Source of the DNA: Nonomuraea montanisoli
GTDB taxonomy: Bacteria > Actinomycetota > Actinomycetes > Streptosporangiales > Streptosporangiaceae
DNA length: 64,000 nucleotides
Direction: 5' to 3'
NCBI RefSeq assembly: GCF_013363975.1
Contig: NZ_JABWGN010000005.1
Coordinates: 434,001 to 498,000 of the forward strand
Shown here: piece after piece, positions 25,089 to 34,031 of the stretch
How positions within the stretch are numbered: the first letter of the stretch is position 1
Layout: each line of letters begins with the position of its first letter
Made by a program: the position numbers and the translations under genes
Notes under the pieces: model-generated
Database searches by the model: none
What the model saw: only the letters and a program-made list of their open reading frames with translations
What the model was told of the DNA's origin: nothing

Positions 25089-25828
25089 TGGAGCGGACCC
25101 CCGCCCGCCGGGCGCGCTGGACGGCCGCCCGCCTGACCGGGATCCGTGACGAGACGCCGACCGCGCGCACGCTGCGGTTCTCGGTGCCCGGCTGGCCCGG
25201 CCACCTCGCGGGCCAGCACGTGGACGTGCGCCTGACCGCCGAGGACGGCTACAGCGCGCAGCGCAGCTACTCCCTGGCCGGCCCGGCCGACGGCGACACC
25301 GTCGAGCTGACCGTCGAACGCGTGCCGGACGGCGAGGTCTCGCCGTACCTGACCGAGATCATGGAGGTCGGCGACGAGGTCGAGCTCCGCGGGCCGGTCG
25401 GCGGGTGGTTCGTGTGGCGGCCGGAGAGCGCCGCGCCGGTGCTGCTCGTCGCCGGCGGGTCCGGGGTCGTGCCGCTGATGGCGATGCTGCGCGAGCGCCG
25501 CCACGCCGGCAGCCGCGTGCCGTTCCGGCTGCTGTACTCCCTGCGCGGACCCGACAGCCGCTACTACGCGGACGAGCTGCGCCGGCCCGACCCGGGCGTC
25601 GACGTGACCTACCTCTACACGCGCGGCACGCCGGATCCCTGGCCTCGGCCGGCCGGGCGCGTCAGGCTGGACGACCTCGCCGAGGGCGGCTGGCCGTCGT
25701 CGTTCGAGCCCGACTGCTACGTGTGCGGGCCGACGGGGTTCGTGGAGACGGTCGCCGACCTGCTGCTCACGCTCGGCCACGCGCCCGAGCGCATCCGGAC
25801 CGAACGCTTCGGCCCCACCGGGGGCTGA
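25088..25828 (+). CDS. FAD/NAD(P)H ferredoxin-reductase-like protein
   Basis: 246 residues from GTG 25088. FAD-binding motif QRSYSLAG near residue 58, NAD(P)-binding LLVAGGSGVVPLMAML near residue 118, and the terminal CYVCGPTGFVE segment mark the ferredoxin-NADP reductase fold. No 2Fe-2S domain is attached. With the preceding molybdopterin enzyme and the following zinc-ribbon protein it forms a compact three-gene operon common in actinobacteria. Likely role: reductase for the molybdoenzyme. Confidence 0.92.
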   Translation: MERTPARRARWTAARLTGIRDETPTARTLRFSVPGWPGHLAGQHVDVRLTAEDGYSAQRSYSLAGPADGDTVELTVERVPDGEVSPYLTEIMEVGDEVELRGPVGGWFVWRPESAAPVLLVAGGSGVVPLMAMLRERRHAGSRVPFRLLYSLRGPDSRYYADELRRPDPGVDVTYLYTRGTPDPWPRPAGRVRLDDLAEGGWPSSFEPDCYVCGPTGFVETVADLLLTLGHAPERIRTERFGPTGG

Positions 25829-25876
25829 CCCGACCACCAGGCTTCGGCCCCACCGAGGGCCGACCCGACCACCAGG
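25807..25876 (+). repeat. 35-bp tandem duplication across the reductase stop codon
   Basis: Two copies of a 35-bp unit (25807-25841 and 25842-25876) with two differences. The first holds the reductase stop codon TGA; in the second the equivalent triplet is CGA. The second copy therefore forms the spacer before the next gene. Confidence 0.9.
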
Positions 25877-25884
25877 GGGCAGGC

Positions 25885-26151
25885 ATGACCGCTGACCACC
25901 TCGACGGCAACGCGCTGGCCGGTCCGCTGGCCGAGCTGTTCGCCGTGGACGTCACCGCGGCGACCGGCCGGTGCGCGAGCTGCGGCCTGGCGGGTCCGAT
26001 CGCCGCGCTGCACGTGTACGGCCCGGAGCCCGGGCTGGTGGGACGCTGCCCGGGCTGCGAGGAGGTCGTGCTGCGGCTCGTGCGCGGGCCGGGGAGCGCG
26101 TGGCTCGACCTGCGCGGCGCCCTGTCGCTCCGGGTGACGCTGCCGGAGTGA
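25885..26151 (+). CDS. DUF6510-type zinc-ribbon protein
   Basis: 88 residues from ATG 25885, with a purine-rich site GGGGGCAGG. Two CxxC pairs (RCASCG and RCPGCE) form a zinc ribbon. The small family usually follows the sulfite-oxidase-like and reductase genes, as it does here. Role unknown; a maturation or electron-transfer accessory would fit the context. Confidence 0.85.
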   Translation: MTADHLDGNALAGPLAELFAVDVTAATGRCASCGLAGPIAALHVYGPEPGLVGRCPGCEEVVLRLVRGPGSAWLDLRGALSLRVTLPE

Positions 26152-26159
26152 CAGTAAGA

Positions 26160-26172
26160 CCGGATTATCCGG
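26160..26172. promoter_or_regulatory. CCGGAT-T-ATCCGG palindrome upstream of an LCP gene
   Basis: Perfect 13-bp palindrome in a locally AT-richer intergenic stretch, 132 bp before the LCP start, with another CCGGAT half-site at about 26203. It looks like a repressor or activator site. Confidence 0.45.
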
Positions 26173-26304
26173 ACATTTCGCCGTCCTTACATCGCCCATA
26201 CGCCGGATAAGTACACTCGGCCTGGTTCTCAACCGGCCGACATCTGCACCACCAGGCTCCTGGCCACGGGCGGCGCCCTCGGCCCCGTCCCCCTTGGGAG
26301 TCAC

Positions 26305-27723
26305 GTGAGCAGCGGGCTTGTCGACGCGCCCCCGTCGCCGCCGTCCGGATCGCGCGAGCCGGCGCGGCCCGGCCGAGGGCGCTGGGCGCGATGGGTCATC
26401 GTGGTCGCCGTCACGGTCGTCGTGCTGGTGGCGGGCGGCGCGGTCGCCGTCTACGCCCGGCTGACCGGCAACGTCAAGCACGAGGACGTCACCGCCGAGG
26501 ACCTCGGCGCCACCCGCCCGCCCAAGGTCGCCGGCACCGCGCTCAACGTGCTGATCGTCGGCTCCGACCAGCGCGACGGCAAGAACGCGAAGTACGGCCG
26601 CGTCCCGGGCGAGCGCACCGACACCATCATGCTGGCCCACCTGTCGTCCAAGCGGGACAACGCGATGGTGGTCAGCTTCCCCCGCGACTCCCTGGTCCAG
26701 CTCCCGGCCTGCCGCGCCAAGAAGAACCTGCCCGGCCAGCAGGCCCATCTCGGCATGATCAACGAGTCGTTCAACTCCGGCGGCATCGGCTGCACGTGGC
26801 GCACCGTCGAGTCGCTCACCGGCATCCACATCGACCACTTCGTCAAGGTCGACTTCACCGGGTTCAAGAGCATGGTGGACGCCGTCGGCGGCGTCCAGGT
26901 GTGCCTGCCGCAGGCCGTCAACGACAAGAAGGCGCTGCTCCACCTGCCCGCCGGCCGCCAGACCCTGAACGGCGAGCAGTCGCTCGGCTACGTGCGCGCC
27001 CGCTACAGCCTCGGCGACGGCTCCGACATCGGCCGGATCCAGCGGCAGCAGATGTTCATCGCCTCCATGGTCAAGAAGGTGATGAGCGGCGAGACGCTGA
27101 CCGACCCCGCCAAGCTGCTCGGCTTCCTGGACGCGGGCACCAGGTCCGTCACCACTGACCGCGGCCTCACGCCGGGCGTCATGAAGGACCTGGCGACCGG
27201 CCTCCAGGGGATGAGCGCCGGGAAGATCCGGTTCATCACCACGCCCTGGCACTACTCGCTGACCCAGCCCGGCCGGGTCGAGTGGGTGCAGCCGCAGGCG
27301 GGCAAGCTGTTCCAGATCGTGGCCAGGGACCACGACCCCGCCGGCGTCAAGGGCGGCCAGACCAAGGTGGCCCGCTCCAAGGTGCAGATCGAGCTGCGCA
27401 ACGGCACGTACCGCGGCGGGCTCGGCACCCAGGTGGCCGCCGCGCTCGAACAGCGGGGTTACCACATCACCAAGATCGGCGACACGGCCCGCAAACCGTA
27501 CCCGAAGACCTCGGTCTTCTACTCGCCGAACGGCGAGACCAGTGTCCCCACGCTGACCAAGGACCTGCTGGCCGCGACGCCGCGCGCCGTCTCCGGGGCG
27601 CGGACGAGCCGGCTGGTCCTCGTCATCGGCAACGACTGGAAGGGCGTGAAGCCGCTGCGTCCCGACGACACCGAGGCGATCGCCGGCTTCGACGCCACCC
27701 ACGACACCTGCGCCGCCACCTGA
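26305..27723 (+). CDS. LytR-CpsA-Psr (LCP) cell-wall ligase with LytR_C domain
   Basis: 472 residues from GTG 26305. A basic cytoplasmic N-terminus is followed by one membrane helix (about 32-50), then the LCP domain with the catalytic motifs LIVGSDQRDG, GERTDTIML, VVSFPRDS and the ALHLPAGRQTLNG..YVRARYS region. The C-terminal LytR_C domain starts around residue 355 (VQIELRNGTYRGGLGTQVA). LCP enzymes attach teichoic-type or arabinogalactan-type polymers to peptidoglycan on the outer face. A second LCP lies at 49-50 kb. Confidence 0.94.
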   Translation: MSSGLVDAPPSPPSGSREPARPGRGRWARWVIVVAVTVVVLVAGGAVAVYARLTGNVKHEDVTAEDLGATRPPKVAGTALNVLIVGSDQRDGKNAKYGRVPGERTDTIMLAHLSSKRDNAMVVSFPRDSLVQLPACRAKKNLPGQQAHLGMINESFNSGGIGCTWRTVESLTGIHIDHFVKVDFTGFKSMVDAVGGVQVCLPQAVNDKKALLHLPAGRQTLNGEQSLGYVRARYSLGDGSDIGRIQRQQMFIASMVKKVMSGETLTDPAKLLGFLDAGTRSVTTDRGLTPGVMKDLATGLQGMSAGKIRFITTPWHYSLTQPGRVEWVQPQAGKLFQIVARDHDPAGVKGGQTKVARSKVQIELRNGTYRGGLGTQVAAALEQRGYHITKIGDTARKPYPKTSVFYSPNGETSVPTLTKDLLAATPRAVSGARTSRLVLVIGNDWKGVKPLRPDDTEAIAGFDATHDTCAAT

Positions 27724-27807
27724 CGGAGGCGTGACGCGCCGGTGTGGCGCGCCGGGACGTGCAACCGGATCGCCCATGCCCGCCGAAGACGGGGGCAGGA
27801 GGTGTCC

Positions 27808-29202
27808 ATGCCCACGGACCATGACGACCACCACCCCCGTCCCGGCGGCGCGGACGACAGAGACCGCCGCCCCGGCAGTACGGATGACACCGACCGCCGT
27901 CCCGGGGGTGCGGACGACACGGACCGCCGCCCCGGAGGCGCGGACGACACGGACCGCCGCCCCGGCGAGGCGGGCGACACGGACTGCGTGATCGTCGGGG
28001 GCGGGCCCGCGGGTGTCGTGCTCGCCTACCTGCTGGCGCGCGGAGGGGCGCGGGTCACGCTGCTGGAGTCGCACGGCGACTTCAACCGCCGCTTCCGCGG
28101 CGACTCGATCGCCCCCGCGGTCCTCGACTACCTGCACACCCTCGGCCTGGCCGACGAGATGCTGGCGACGCTCCCCCACACCGTCGCCGGCAGTTTCGTC
28201 TGGCGGGCCCGGGGACGCGCCTACACCCTGGCCGACTACCGCCGCGCCAGCCCCCGCTACCCCTACTACGCGCTCATCCCCCAGGCCCGGTTCCTCCCCT
28301 TCATGGCCGGGAAGGCAGCCGCCTATCCGGGCTTCGAGCTGCGGATGCGCGCCCGCGCGGGCCGGCTGCTGCACGACGGGGACGGCCGCGTAAACGGCGT
28401 CGCGTACACCGAGGACGGCGTCGTCCACGAGCTGCGCGCCCGCCTGGTGGTGGCCGCCGACGGCCGCAACTCGAAGCTGCGCGCCCTCGGCGGCTTCACG
28501 GCGACCGAGCTGGGCGCGAGCCTGGACGTGCTGTGGCACGCGGTGCCCCGCGGACCGGACGACCCGGCCCTGTCGGGCCTGCAACTGGTGACCGCGCCCG
28601 GCGCCCTGCTGGCCGTGCTCAACCAGGACACGACCTGGCAGCTCGGCTACATGATCGCCGCCGGCAGCCACGGACAGGTGCGCGAGCGGGGCGTCGGGCC
28701 GATCGTGGAGGCGTTCACGCGGGAGCTGCCGTGGCTGCGCGACCGGCTGTCCTCGCTGACCGACGTCAACCAGCTCACGCTGCTCCCGGTGCGGATCACC
28801 GCCGTGGACCCGTGGTACCGCCCGGGGCTGCTGCTCATCGGCGACGCCGCCCACGTGATCTCCCCCGTCGGCGGGAACGGCATCAACCTCGCCATCGCCG
28901 ACGCCGCGGCCACCGCCAACGCGATCCTGCCCTGCCTGCTGGACCCCGCCTCGCCGCCCGCCGCGCTGGACGCGGCCTGCCAGGAGGTGGAGGCGGTCCG
29001 GCGTCCGCCGACGGACAGGGAGCAGCGCAGCCAGCGGCGCGCGGAGCGCGCGGCCGGAGCCCGGCTGGCCAGGGGGACGACCGCGCCGCCGCTCATCTTC
29101 CGCCTGTTCGACCGGGTGCCGGCGATCGCCACCCTGAACGGCCGGCAGAACGCCTCGCTCATCCGGGTACCGCCGCCCCGGGCCGAGATCCTGCGGTCCT
29201 GA
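27808..29202 (+). CDS. FAD-dependent monooxygenase with repetitive N-terminal tail
   Basis: 464 residues from ATG 27808, with GGCAGGAGG upstream. The first 58 residues are a disordered tail built from a 10-residue repeat (DRRPGGADDT). Then comes the FAD Rossmann motif VIVGGGPAGVVLAYLLARGG, the DG fold VVAADGRNSKLR, and GDAAHVISPVGGNGINLAI, the flavin-phosphate motif of aromatic-hydroxylase-type monooxygenases. These use NAD(P)H and oxygen to hydroxylate small molecules. Probably cytoplasmic; substrate unknown. A LuxR-type regulator follows 32 bases downstream. Confidence 0.92.
   Translation: MPTDHDDHHPRPGGADDRDRRPGSTDDTDRRPGGADDTDRRPGGADDTDRRPGEAGDTDCVIVGGGPAGVVLAYLLARGGARVTLLESHGDFNRRFRGDSIAPAVLDYLHTLGLADEMLATLPHTVAGSFVWRARGRAYTLADYRRASPRYPYYALIPQARFLPFMAGKAAAYPGFELRMRARAGRLLHDGDGRVNGVAYTEDGVVHELRARLVVAADGRNSKLRALGGFTATELGASLDVLWHAVPRGPDDPALSGLQLVTAPGALLAVLNQDTTWQLGYMIAAGSHGQVRERGVGPIVEAFTRELPWLRDRLSSLTDVNQLTLLPVRITAVDPWYRPGLLLIGDAAHVISPVGGNGINLAIADAAATANAILPCLLDPASPPAALDAACQEVEAVRRPPTDREQRSQRRAERAAGARLARGTTAPPLIFRLFDRVPAIATLNGRQNASLIRVPPPRAEILRS
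27862..27981 (+). repeat. Four 30-bp repeats in the monooxygenase N-terminus
   Basis: Four in-frame units starting at 27862, 27892, 27922 and 27952, each GACCGCCGYCCCGG plus a variable middle plus GACACS. They encode the disordered Asp/Arg/Pro/Gly tail. Third positions vary little, so the array is young. Confidence 0.9.
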
Positions 29203-29234
29203 ATCCGACTCAACGCCATATACAGTCCTTTTTC

Positions 29235-32200
29235 ATGCTGTACGGCAGAGCCGCGGAGACCGCCGCGATCACCGACCTGCTGGCCTCGGCCGCCGCCGGA
29301 GAGGGCGGGGCCCTGGTGCTGCGCGGCGACGCCGGGGTCGGCAAGTCGACCCTGCTGTCCCTTGCCGCCGCCCTGGCTCGCCCCTCGTCCTCGCCGGAGG
29401 GGGCCTCGGAGGGCGCGCCGGGACGCGCCATGCGGGTGCTGCGGGCCGGGGGCTTCGAGCCGGAGGCCGACCTGGCGTTCGCGGCGCTGCACCAGCTCCT
29501 GTGGCCCGTGACGGGACTGCTGGAGGCGTTGCCCGGACCGCAGCGCGACGCCGTCGCCGGCGCGCTCGGTCTGGCCGCGCCCAGCTCGGACCGGTTTCTC
29601 GTCTCGGCCGGGGTGCTGTCCCTGCTCACCGAGGCGGCCGTACCGGACGGGCTGCTGTGCCTGGTGGACGACGTTCAGTGGCTCGACCGGGCGTCGGCCG
29701 ACGCGCTGCTGTTCGCGGCCCGGCGGCTGCGCGCCGAGGGCGTGGTGATGCTCCTGGCCGTACGGGGCGACATGCCGGTCAAGGGGCTGCCGGAGCTGCG
29801 GGTGGGCGGGCTCGACGCGGCCAGCGCGGGCGACCTGCTCGGGTCCCGGGCGGCCGTCGCCCCGGCCGTACGGGACCGGCTGGTGGCGCTGTCGGGCGGC
29901 AACCCGCTCGTGCTGCGCGAGACGGCCACGCGGCTGACGGCCGAGCAGCTCTCGGGACAGGCGCCGCTGCCGGACCCCTTGCCGGGAGGCGAGCAGCTCT
30001 TCGGGGACCAGGTGGCGGGGTTGAGCGAGACGGCCCGGCTGGTGCTGCTGGCCGCGTCGCTGGAGAGCGACCTCGACGTGGCCCTGCGCGCGTCGGCCCG
30101 GCTGCCGAAGGCCGCGGAGACGGCGGGCATCGGTGCGGCGGTGGCGGGGCTGCAGGAGGCGGAGACGGCCGGGCTGGTGAGCGTGGAGGGCTCGACGGTC
30201 CGGTTCCGGCATCCGCTGGTGCGTTCGGCCGTCCACGCGTGGGCCGGGTCGGTGCGGTTGCGGCAGGCGCACGCGGTGCTCGCGGCGCTCGTCGAGGGCG
30301 ACCGGCGGGCGTGGCACCTGGCCGCCGCCTCCCTGGGCCCGGACGAGGACGTGGCCGCCGCGCTCGCCGGGTCGGCCGCGCGGGCTCGGGCGCGGGGCGG
30401 GTACGGCGACGCCGCCACGGCTCTGGCCCGGGCCGCCGAGCTCACCCCCGCGCCCGCCCGTCGCGCGGAGCGCCTGGTGGAGGCCGCCACGGCCGCCTGG
30501 CTCGCGGGCCGTCCCGGTCAGGCGCAGACGCTCCTCGCGGAGGCCCGCGAACTGGCCGAGACCCCGACCGGGACCATGGCCTCCTCCCCCCACCCTGCCG
30601 ACCGTCCGGGCGAGGAACACCCGCCATCCCCGGACACGCGCCCCCGAACGGGAGCGTCCGGGAAAGAGCCGCCGCAGGCAGTGGCGACCTCGGCGCAGAC
30701 GTCCCGCGCGGAGGCCCCTCACATGAAGGTCCTCCACGCGTCCGAAGACGCCCCGCCCGGAGCGGACGGGCGCCCGGCGGAGGGGCCGCGTGACAAGACG
30801 GACCTGTCCGGGAGCGCGGACCTGGCCGACAGGACATACCCAGCCGGAAAGGCGGACCCGACCGGCCCCCGGAAGACGGACCTGATCGGCACGAAGCGCC
30901 CGGCCAGGAGCGCGGAGCTGACCGGCACGACACACCCCGCCGGGAGCGCGGACCTGACCGGCACGACACACCCCGCCGGGAGCGCGGACCTGACCGGCAC
31001 GACACACCCCGCCGGGAAGGCGGGCCTGGTCGGGGAGATCGCGCGGTTGCGGGGCCGGTTCGAGTTGAACTCGGGTGACGCGGCCGAGGCCGTGCGGATC
31101 CTGAGCGGCGGCGACTCCCTGGAGGCGCTGGCCGACGCGTCCGAGGCGGCGAGCTACGTGGGCGACGTGGCCGCCATCGTGGAGCTGGGCCGCCGGGCGC
31201 GCGCCCACCCCCCGGGGTTCCTGCGCGACACCGTCGCCGGCATCGGCGCCATGATGGACCCCGAGGCCGCCGACGGTGAGGAGCTGCTGCGCGGGGCGCT
31301 GGCCCGTACCGGAGAGCTGCGGGAGGCCGCCGACTTCCTGTGGGCGTGCGCGGCGGCCAGCTACCTGGGCGAGCCCGACCTGTCGGCCGAGCTGGCCGGC
31401 CGGGCGGGCGCCGTGGCGAGGATGTCGGGCATCGTGGGCCAGCTCCCGGTCGTGCTGGAGTTCGTCGCGACGGCCGAGCGCATCCAGGGCCGGCTGGCGG
31501 AGAGCGCCGCGATCGCCGAGGAGGGCCTGGCGCTGGCCCGCGAGGCCGGCTACACGAACTCGGTCGGCGCCCACCTCGCGAACCTCGCCGTCGTGGCCGC
31601 CCTGCGCGGCGCGGAGGAGGACTGCCAGAGGTACGCCGCCGAGGCGCTGGCCATCGCCGTCCCGCACCGGATCGGCCTGCGGGCGGGCGTCGCCGCGTAC
31701 GCGCTGGCCATGCTGGACCTCGGACTGGGCAGGTTCGAGGCCGCGCACGCCCGGTTCGTGGCGATCACCCGGGCGGGCCCGGGAGCCGGGCATCCGACGG
31801 TGGTGTGGCGCTCCACCCCGGACCGGGTCGAGGCCGCCATGGCGGCGGGCGAACCGCAGGCGGCGCGCGCGGCGGTCGAGGGGCTGGAGCGGTGGGCGGC
31901 GAGCGCCACGACGGCCGAGGCGAGGGCGCTGCTCGCCCGGTGCCGCGCCCTGGCGGGCGGCGACGACGAGCTGTTCGAGGAGGCGCTGCGGCTGCACGGT
32001 GAGCCGTTCGAGGGGGCGCGCACGGCCCTGCTGTACGGCGAGCGGCTGCGCCGCGCGGGGCGGCCGGGACAGGCGCGGGCGCATCTGCGGGCGGCGATGG
32101 AGGCGTTCCAGCGGCTGGGCGCCGAGCCGTGGGCGCGGCGGGCGCACGGCGAGCTGCGGGCGGCGGGCGAGACGGCGGCCCGGCCGGAGAGCGACGCGCT

Positions 32201-32375
32201 GGCGGCGCTCACGCCCCAGGAGTTGCGCATCGCGCGGCTGGTCGCGGCGGGCGCGTCGAGCAAGGAGGTGGCCGCGCAGCTCTTCCTCAGCCCGCGCACC
32301 GTCGAGTACCACCTGTACAAGGTGTATCCGAAGCTCGGCATCACCTCGCGCACCGAGCTGGCCCGGCTGCTGTGA
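29235..32375 (+). CDS. Large LuxR-family ATP-binding regulator (LAL/MalT-like)
   Basis: 1046 residues from ATG 29235. N-terminal AAA-type ATPase: Walker A LRGDAGVGKSTLL near residue 34, Walker B LCLVDDVQWLDRASADAL near 143. A long helical repeat region follows, and a C-terminal LuxR HTH (LTPQELRIARLVAAGASSKE, then LSPRTVEYHLYKV). Residues of roughly 440-595 are a low-complexity Pro/Gly/Asp/Thr insert, including three 12-residue repeats, which splits the TPR-like region. LAL regulators commonly activate natural-product or sugar genes; the FAD monooxygenase upstream and the hydrolase downstream are candidate targets. Confidence 0.93.
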   Translation: MLYGRAAETAAITDLLASAAAGEGGALVLRGDAGVGKSTLLSLAAALARPSSSPEGASEGAPGRAMRVLRAGGFEPEADLAFAALHQLLWPVTGLLEALPGPQRDAVAGALGLAAPSSDRFLVSAGVLSLLTEAAVPDGLLCLVDDVQWLDRASADALLFAARRLRAEGVVMLLAVRGDMPVKGLPELRVGGLDAASAGDLLGSRAAVAPAVRDRLVALSGGNPLVLRETATRLTAEQLSGQAPLPDPLPGGEQLFGDQVAGLSETARLVLLAASLESDLDVALRASARLPKAAETAGIGAAVAGLQEAETAGLVSVEGSTVRFRHPLVRSAVHAWAGSVRLRQAHAVLAALVEGDRRAWHLAAASLGPDEDVAAALAGSAARARARGGYGDAATALARAAELTPAPARRAERLVEAATAAWLAGRPGQAQTLLAEARELAETPTGTMASSPHPADRPGEEHPPSPDTRPRTGASGKEPPQAVATSAQTSRAEAPHMKVLHASEDAPPGADGRPAEGPRDKTDLSGSADLADRTYPAGKADPTGPRKTDLIGTKRPARSAELTGTTHPAGSADLTGTTHPAGSADLTGTTHPAGKAGLVGEIARLRGRFELNSGDAAEAVRILSGGDSLEALADASEAASYVGDVAAIVELGRRARAHPPGFLRDTVAGIGAMMDPEAADGEELLRGALARTGELREAADFLWACAAASYLGEPDLSAELAGRAGAVARMSGIVGQLPVVLEFVATAERIQGRLAESAAIAEEGLALAREAGYTNSVGAHLANLAVVAALRGAEEDCQRYAAEALAIAVPHRIGLRAGVAAYALAMLDLGLGRFEAAHARFVAITRAGPGAGHPTVVWRSTPDRVEAAMAAGEPQAARAAVEGLERWAASATTAEARALLARCRALAGGDDELFEEALRLHGEPFEGARTALLYGERLRRAGRPGQARAHLRAAMEAFQRLGAEPWARRAHGELRAAGETAARPESDALAALTPQELRIARLVAAGASSKEVAAQLFLSPRTVEYHLYKVYPKLGITSRTELARLL
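30909..31016 (+). repeat. Three 36-bp repeats inside the LuxR regulator
   Basis: Units at 30909, 30945 and 30981 encode SA(E/D)LTGTTHPAG. They differ at only a few bases. Degenerate relatives (TDLIGTKRPAR, ADLADRTYPAG) precede them, so the insert seems to have grown by repeated slippage. Confidence 0.9.
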
Positions 32376-32430
32376 CCCCGGTAAGCCGCCATGCCCCCCG
32401 TAGGCGGGCCGCCATGACCCTCGTAAGCCG

Positions 32431-32470
32431 CCCGTACCGAAGCCCAGTAGTCCTACTGAAGGCGTACGGG
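32431..32470. promoter_or_regulatory. Interrupted dyad before the alpha/beta hydrolase gene
   Basis: Nested inverted repeats: CCCGTAC/GTACGGG outside and CAGTAG/CTACTG inside with a TC centre. It ends 23 bp before the hydrolase ATG. It could be an operator or a 5' RNA hairpin. Confidence 0.45.
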
Positions 32471-32493
32471 CCCGGACACGACAGAGTTGCGGC

Positions 32494-33402
32494 ATGCAAA
32501 CGAACCTGATCGACATCGACGGCGTCCAGCTCCACACCGAGGAGTTCGGCGACCCGGACGGCATTCCGATCCTGCTGGTGATGGGCTCCATGTCGCAGGG
32601 CGTCCTGTGGCCCGACGCGTTCGTGGGGCGGCTCGTGGCCGGCGGCCGGCGGGTCATCCGCTACGACCACCGCGACACGGGCCGGTCGTCCGTCTTCGAC
32701 TTCGCCAAGCAGCCGTACACGTGGGACGACATCAAGGACGACGTGCTGCGGGTCATGGACGCGTACGGGCTGGAGAGCGCGCACCTCGTCTGTCACTCGG
32801 CGGGCGGGCTGCTCGGCCAGTGCATCGCGGTCGAGCACCCCGAGCGGGTGCGCACGCTGACCGTGATCGGCTCCTCCCCGCTCGGCGGCCACGAGGGAGC
32901 GGTGATCATGCGGGCGCTCATGGGCGAGCCGCAGCCGGAGGGCAGTCTGCCGCCGCCCAGGCCGGAGTTCGTCGACCACTTCCGCAAGGTGATCGCGGGC
33001 CCGCCGCCCGTGAGCCGGCGCGAGCAGATCGACGGGATGATCGAGACGGCGCGGGTGTTGCACGGCACCGCCCTGCCGTTCGACGAGGACGCCGAGCGGC
33101 GGCTCCAGGAGCGCATCTTCGAGCGGGCGCGCGACCTGGCGGCCGTCGTCAACCACCGGCTGGCCGCCGCCGCCAAGCCCGACTTCGAGCCGGAGGGCGT
33201 GCTGCACCAGGTGAAGGCGCCGACGCTGGTCATCGAGGGCACCCACGAGCCGGCCAAGCCCGGGCACAGCGCGATCATCGCGGAGCGGATCCCGGGAGCG
33301 CGGCTGCTCATGGTGGACGGCATGGGTCACACCCTGCCGCCGGAGACGCACGAGGAACTGGTCGGCGCCATCCTCGCCCACACCTCCCCCGACCGGACAT
33401 GA
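32494..33402 (+). CDS. Alpha/beta hydrolase
   Basis: 302 residues. Oxyanion region VMGSMSQGVLWP, RYDHRDTGRSS, nucleophile elbow CHSAGGLLGQ (Ser in a non-standard C-H-S-A-G instead of GxSxG), acid in VIEGTHEPAKPGH and catalytic His in VDGMGHTLPPE. Related to the aclacinomycin methylesterase RdmC group. Cytoplasmic; substrate unknown. It lies between the LuxR regulator and a convergent TetR gene, with no strong ribosome site. Confidence 0.9.
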   Translation: MQTNLIDIDGVQLHTEEFGDPDGIPILLVMGSMSQGVLWPDAFVGRLVAGGRRVIRYDHRDTGRSSVFDFAKQPYTWDDIKDDVLRVMDAYGLESAHLVCHSAGGLLGQCIAVEHPERVRTLTVIGSSPLGGHEGAVIMRALMGEPQPEGSLPPPRPEFVDHFRKVIAGPPPVSRREQIDGMIETARVLHGTALPFDEDAERRLQERIFERARDLAAVVNHRLAAAAKPDFEPEGVLHQVKAPTLVIEGTHEPAKPGHSAIIAERIPGARLLMVDGMGHTLPPETHEELVGAILAHTSPDRT

Positions 33403-33417
33403 CCCGGCCCCGGCTGC

Positions 33418-34023
33418 TCAGCCGGCGAACGCCGACAGCGCGGCGAGCGCGTCCACGACCTGGCGGGCGTCGGGCGTGCTCGCCGGGTCGAGCAGCCACT
33501 GGAGCATGAGACCGTCGGAGATGGCGATGAGCACGGACACCAGCGCCTCGGCCGTGACCGGCGAGTCGGGGCCCAGGCCGGCGCCCGCCCGCCGGAGCAT
33601 CTCCACGCCCGCCTGGCGGGCCCGGGCGTAGGCGCCCGCGAGCTTGTCCCGCAGCGCGTCCTCGCGCAGCGCCGCCGGGAATCCCTCCACGCAGACGACG
33701 AGCTGGGGCCGCATCTCCTCGAACACGTCGACCAGCGCGACCATGGCCCGCTCCAGCAGCTCGCGCGGCGAGCCGGGCGCGCTGCCGAAGATCTCCTCCT
33801 CGACCCGCTCGGTCCACCTCTCGAAGCACCCGATGATGGCCTCGTTGAGCAGCGCGTCCTTGCCACCGAAGTGGTAGCCGATGGACGCGAGGTTGGTGCC
33901 GGAGGCGGCGACCAGGTCGCGTGCCGTCGTACGGGCGTAGCCCTTGTCGCGCAGGCAGCTCACCGCGGCGGCCAGCAGTCGTTCCCGGTATCCGCCGGCC
34001 TCTGTTCGTGACACGCGATCCAT
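33418..34023 (-). CDS. TetR-family regulator beside a P450
   Basis: 201 residues. N-terminal HTH (LLAAAVSCLRDKGYARTTARD, then GTNLASIGYHFGGKDALLNEA) typical of TetR repressors, with a helical ligand domain after it. It is divergent from a cytochrome P450 gene with only 58 bases between them, which contain a long AT-rich dyad; it very likely represses that P450 and itself. Confidence 0.92.
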   Translation of the reverse strand: MDRVSRTEAGGYRERLLAAAVSCLRDKGYARTTARDLVAASGTNLASIGYHFGGKDALLNEAIIGCFERWTERVEEEIFGSAPGSPRELLERAMVALVDVFEEMRPQLVVCVEGFPAALREDALRDKLAGAYARARQAGVEMLRRAGAGLGPDSPVTAEALVSVLIAISDGLMLQWLLDPASTPDARQVVDALAALSAFAG

Positions 34024-34031
34024 GCTATCGA

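Noticed and set aside
25717..28854. A 1045-residue minus-strand frame across the LCP and monooxygenase genes
   Set aside because: It crosses two well-supported opposite-strand genes and has only shadow composition.
28647..32657. A 1336-residue minus-strand reading frame opposite the LuxR regulator
   Set aside because: It is antisense to a gene with clear ATPase and HTH domains; long antisense frames are normal in such GC-rich DNA, and its composition is Arg/Gln/Gly-rich with no domain.
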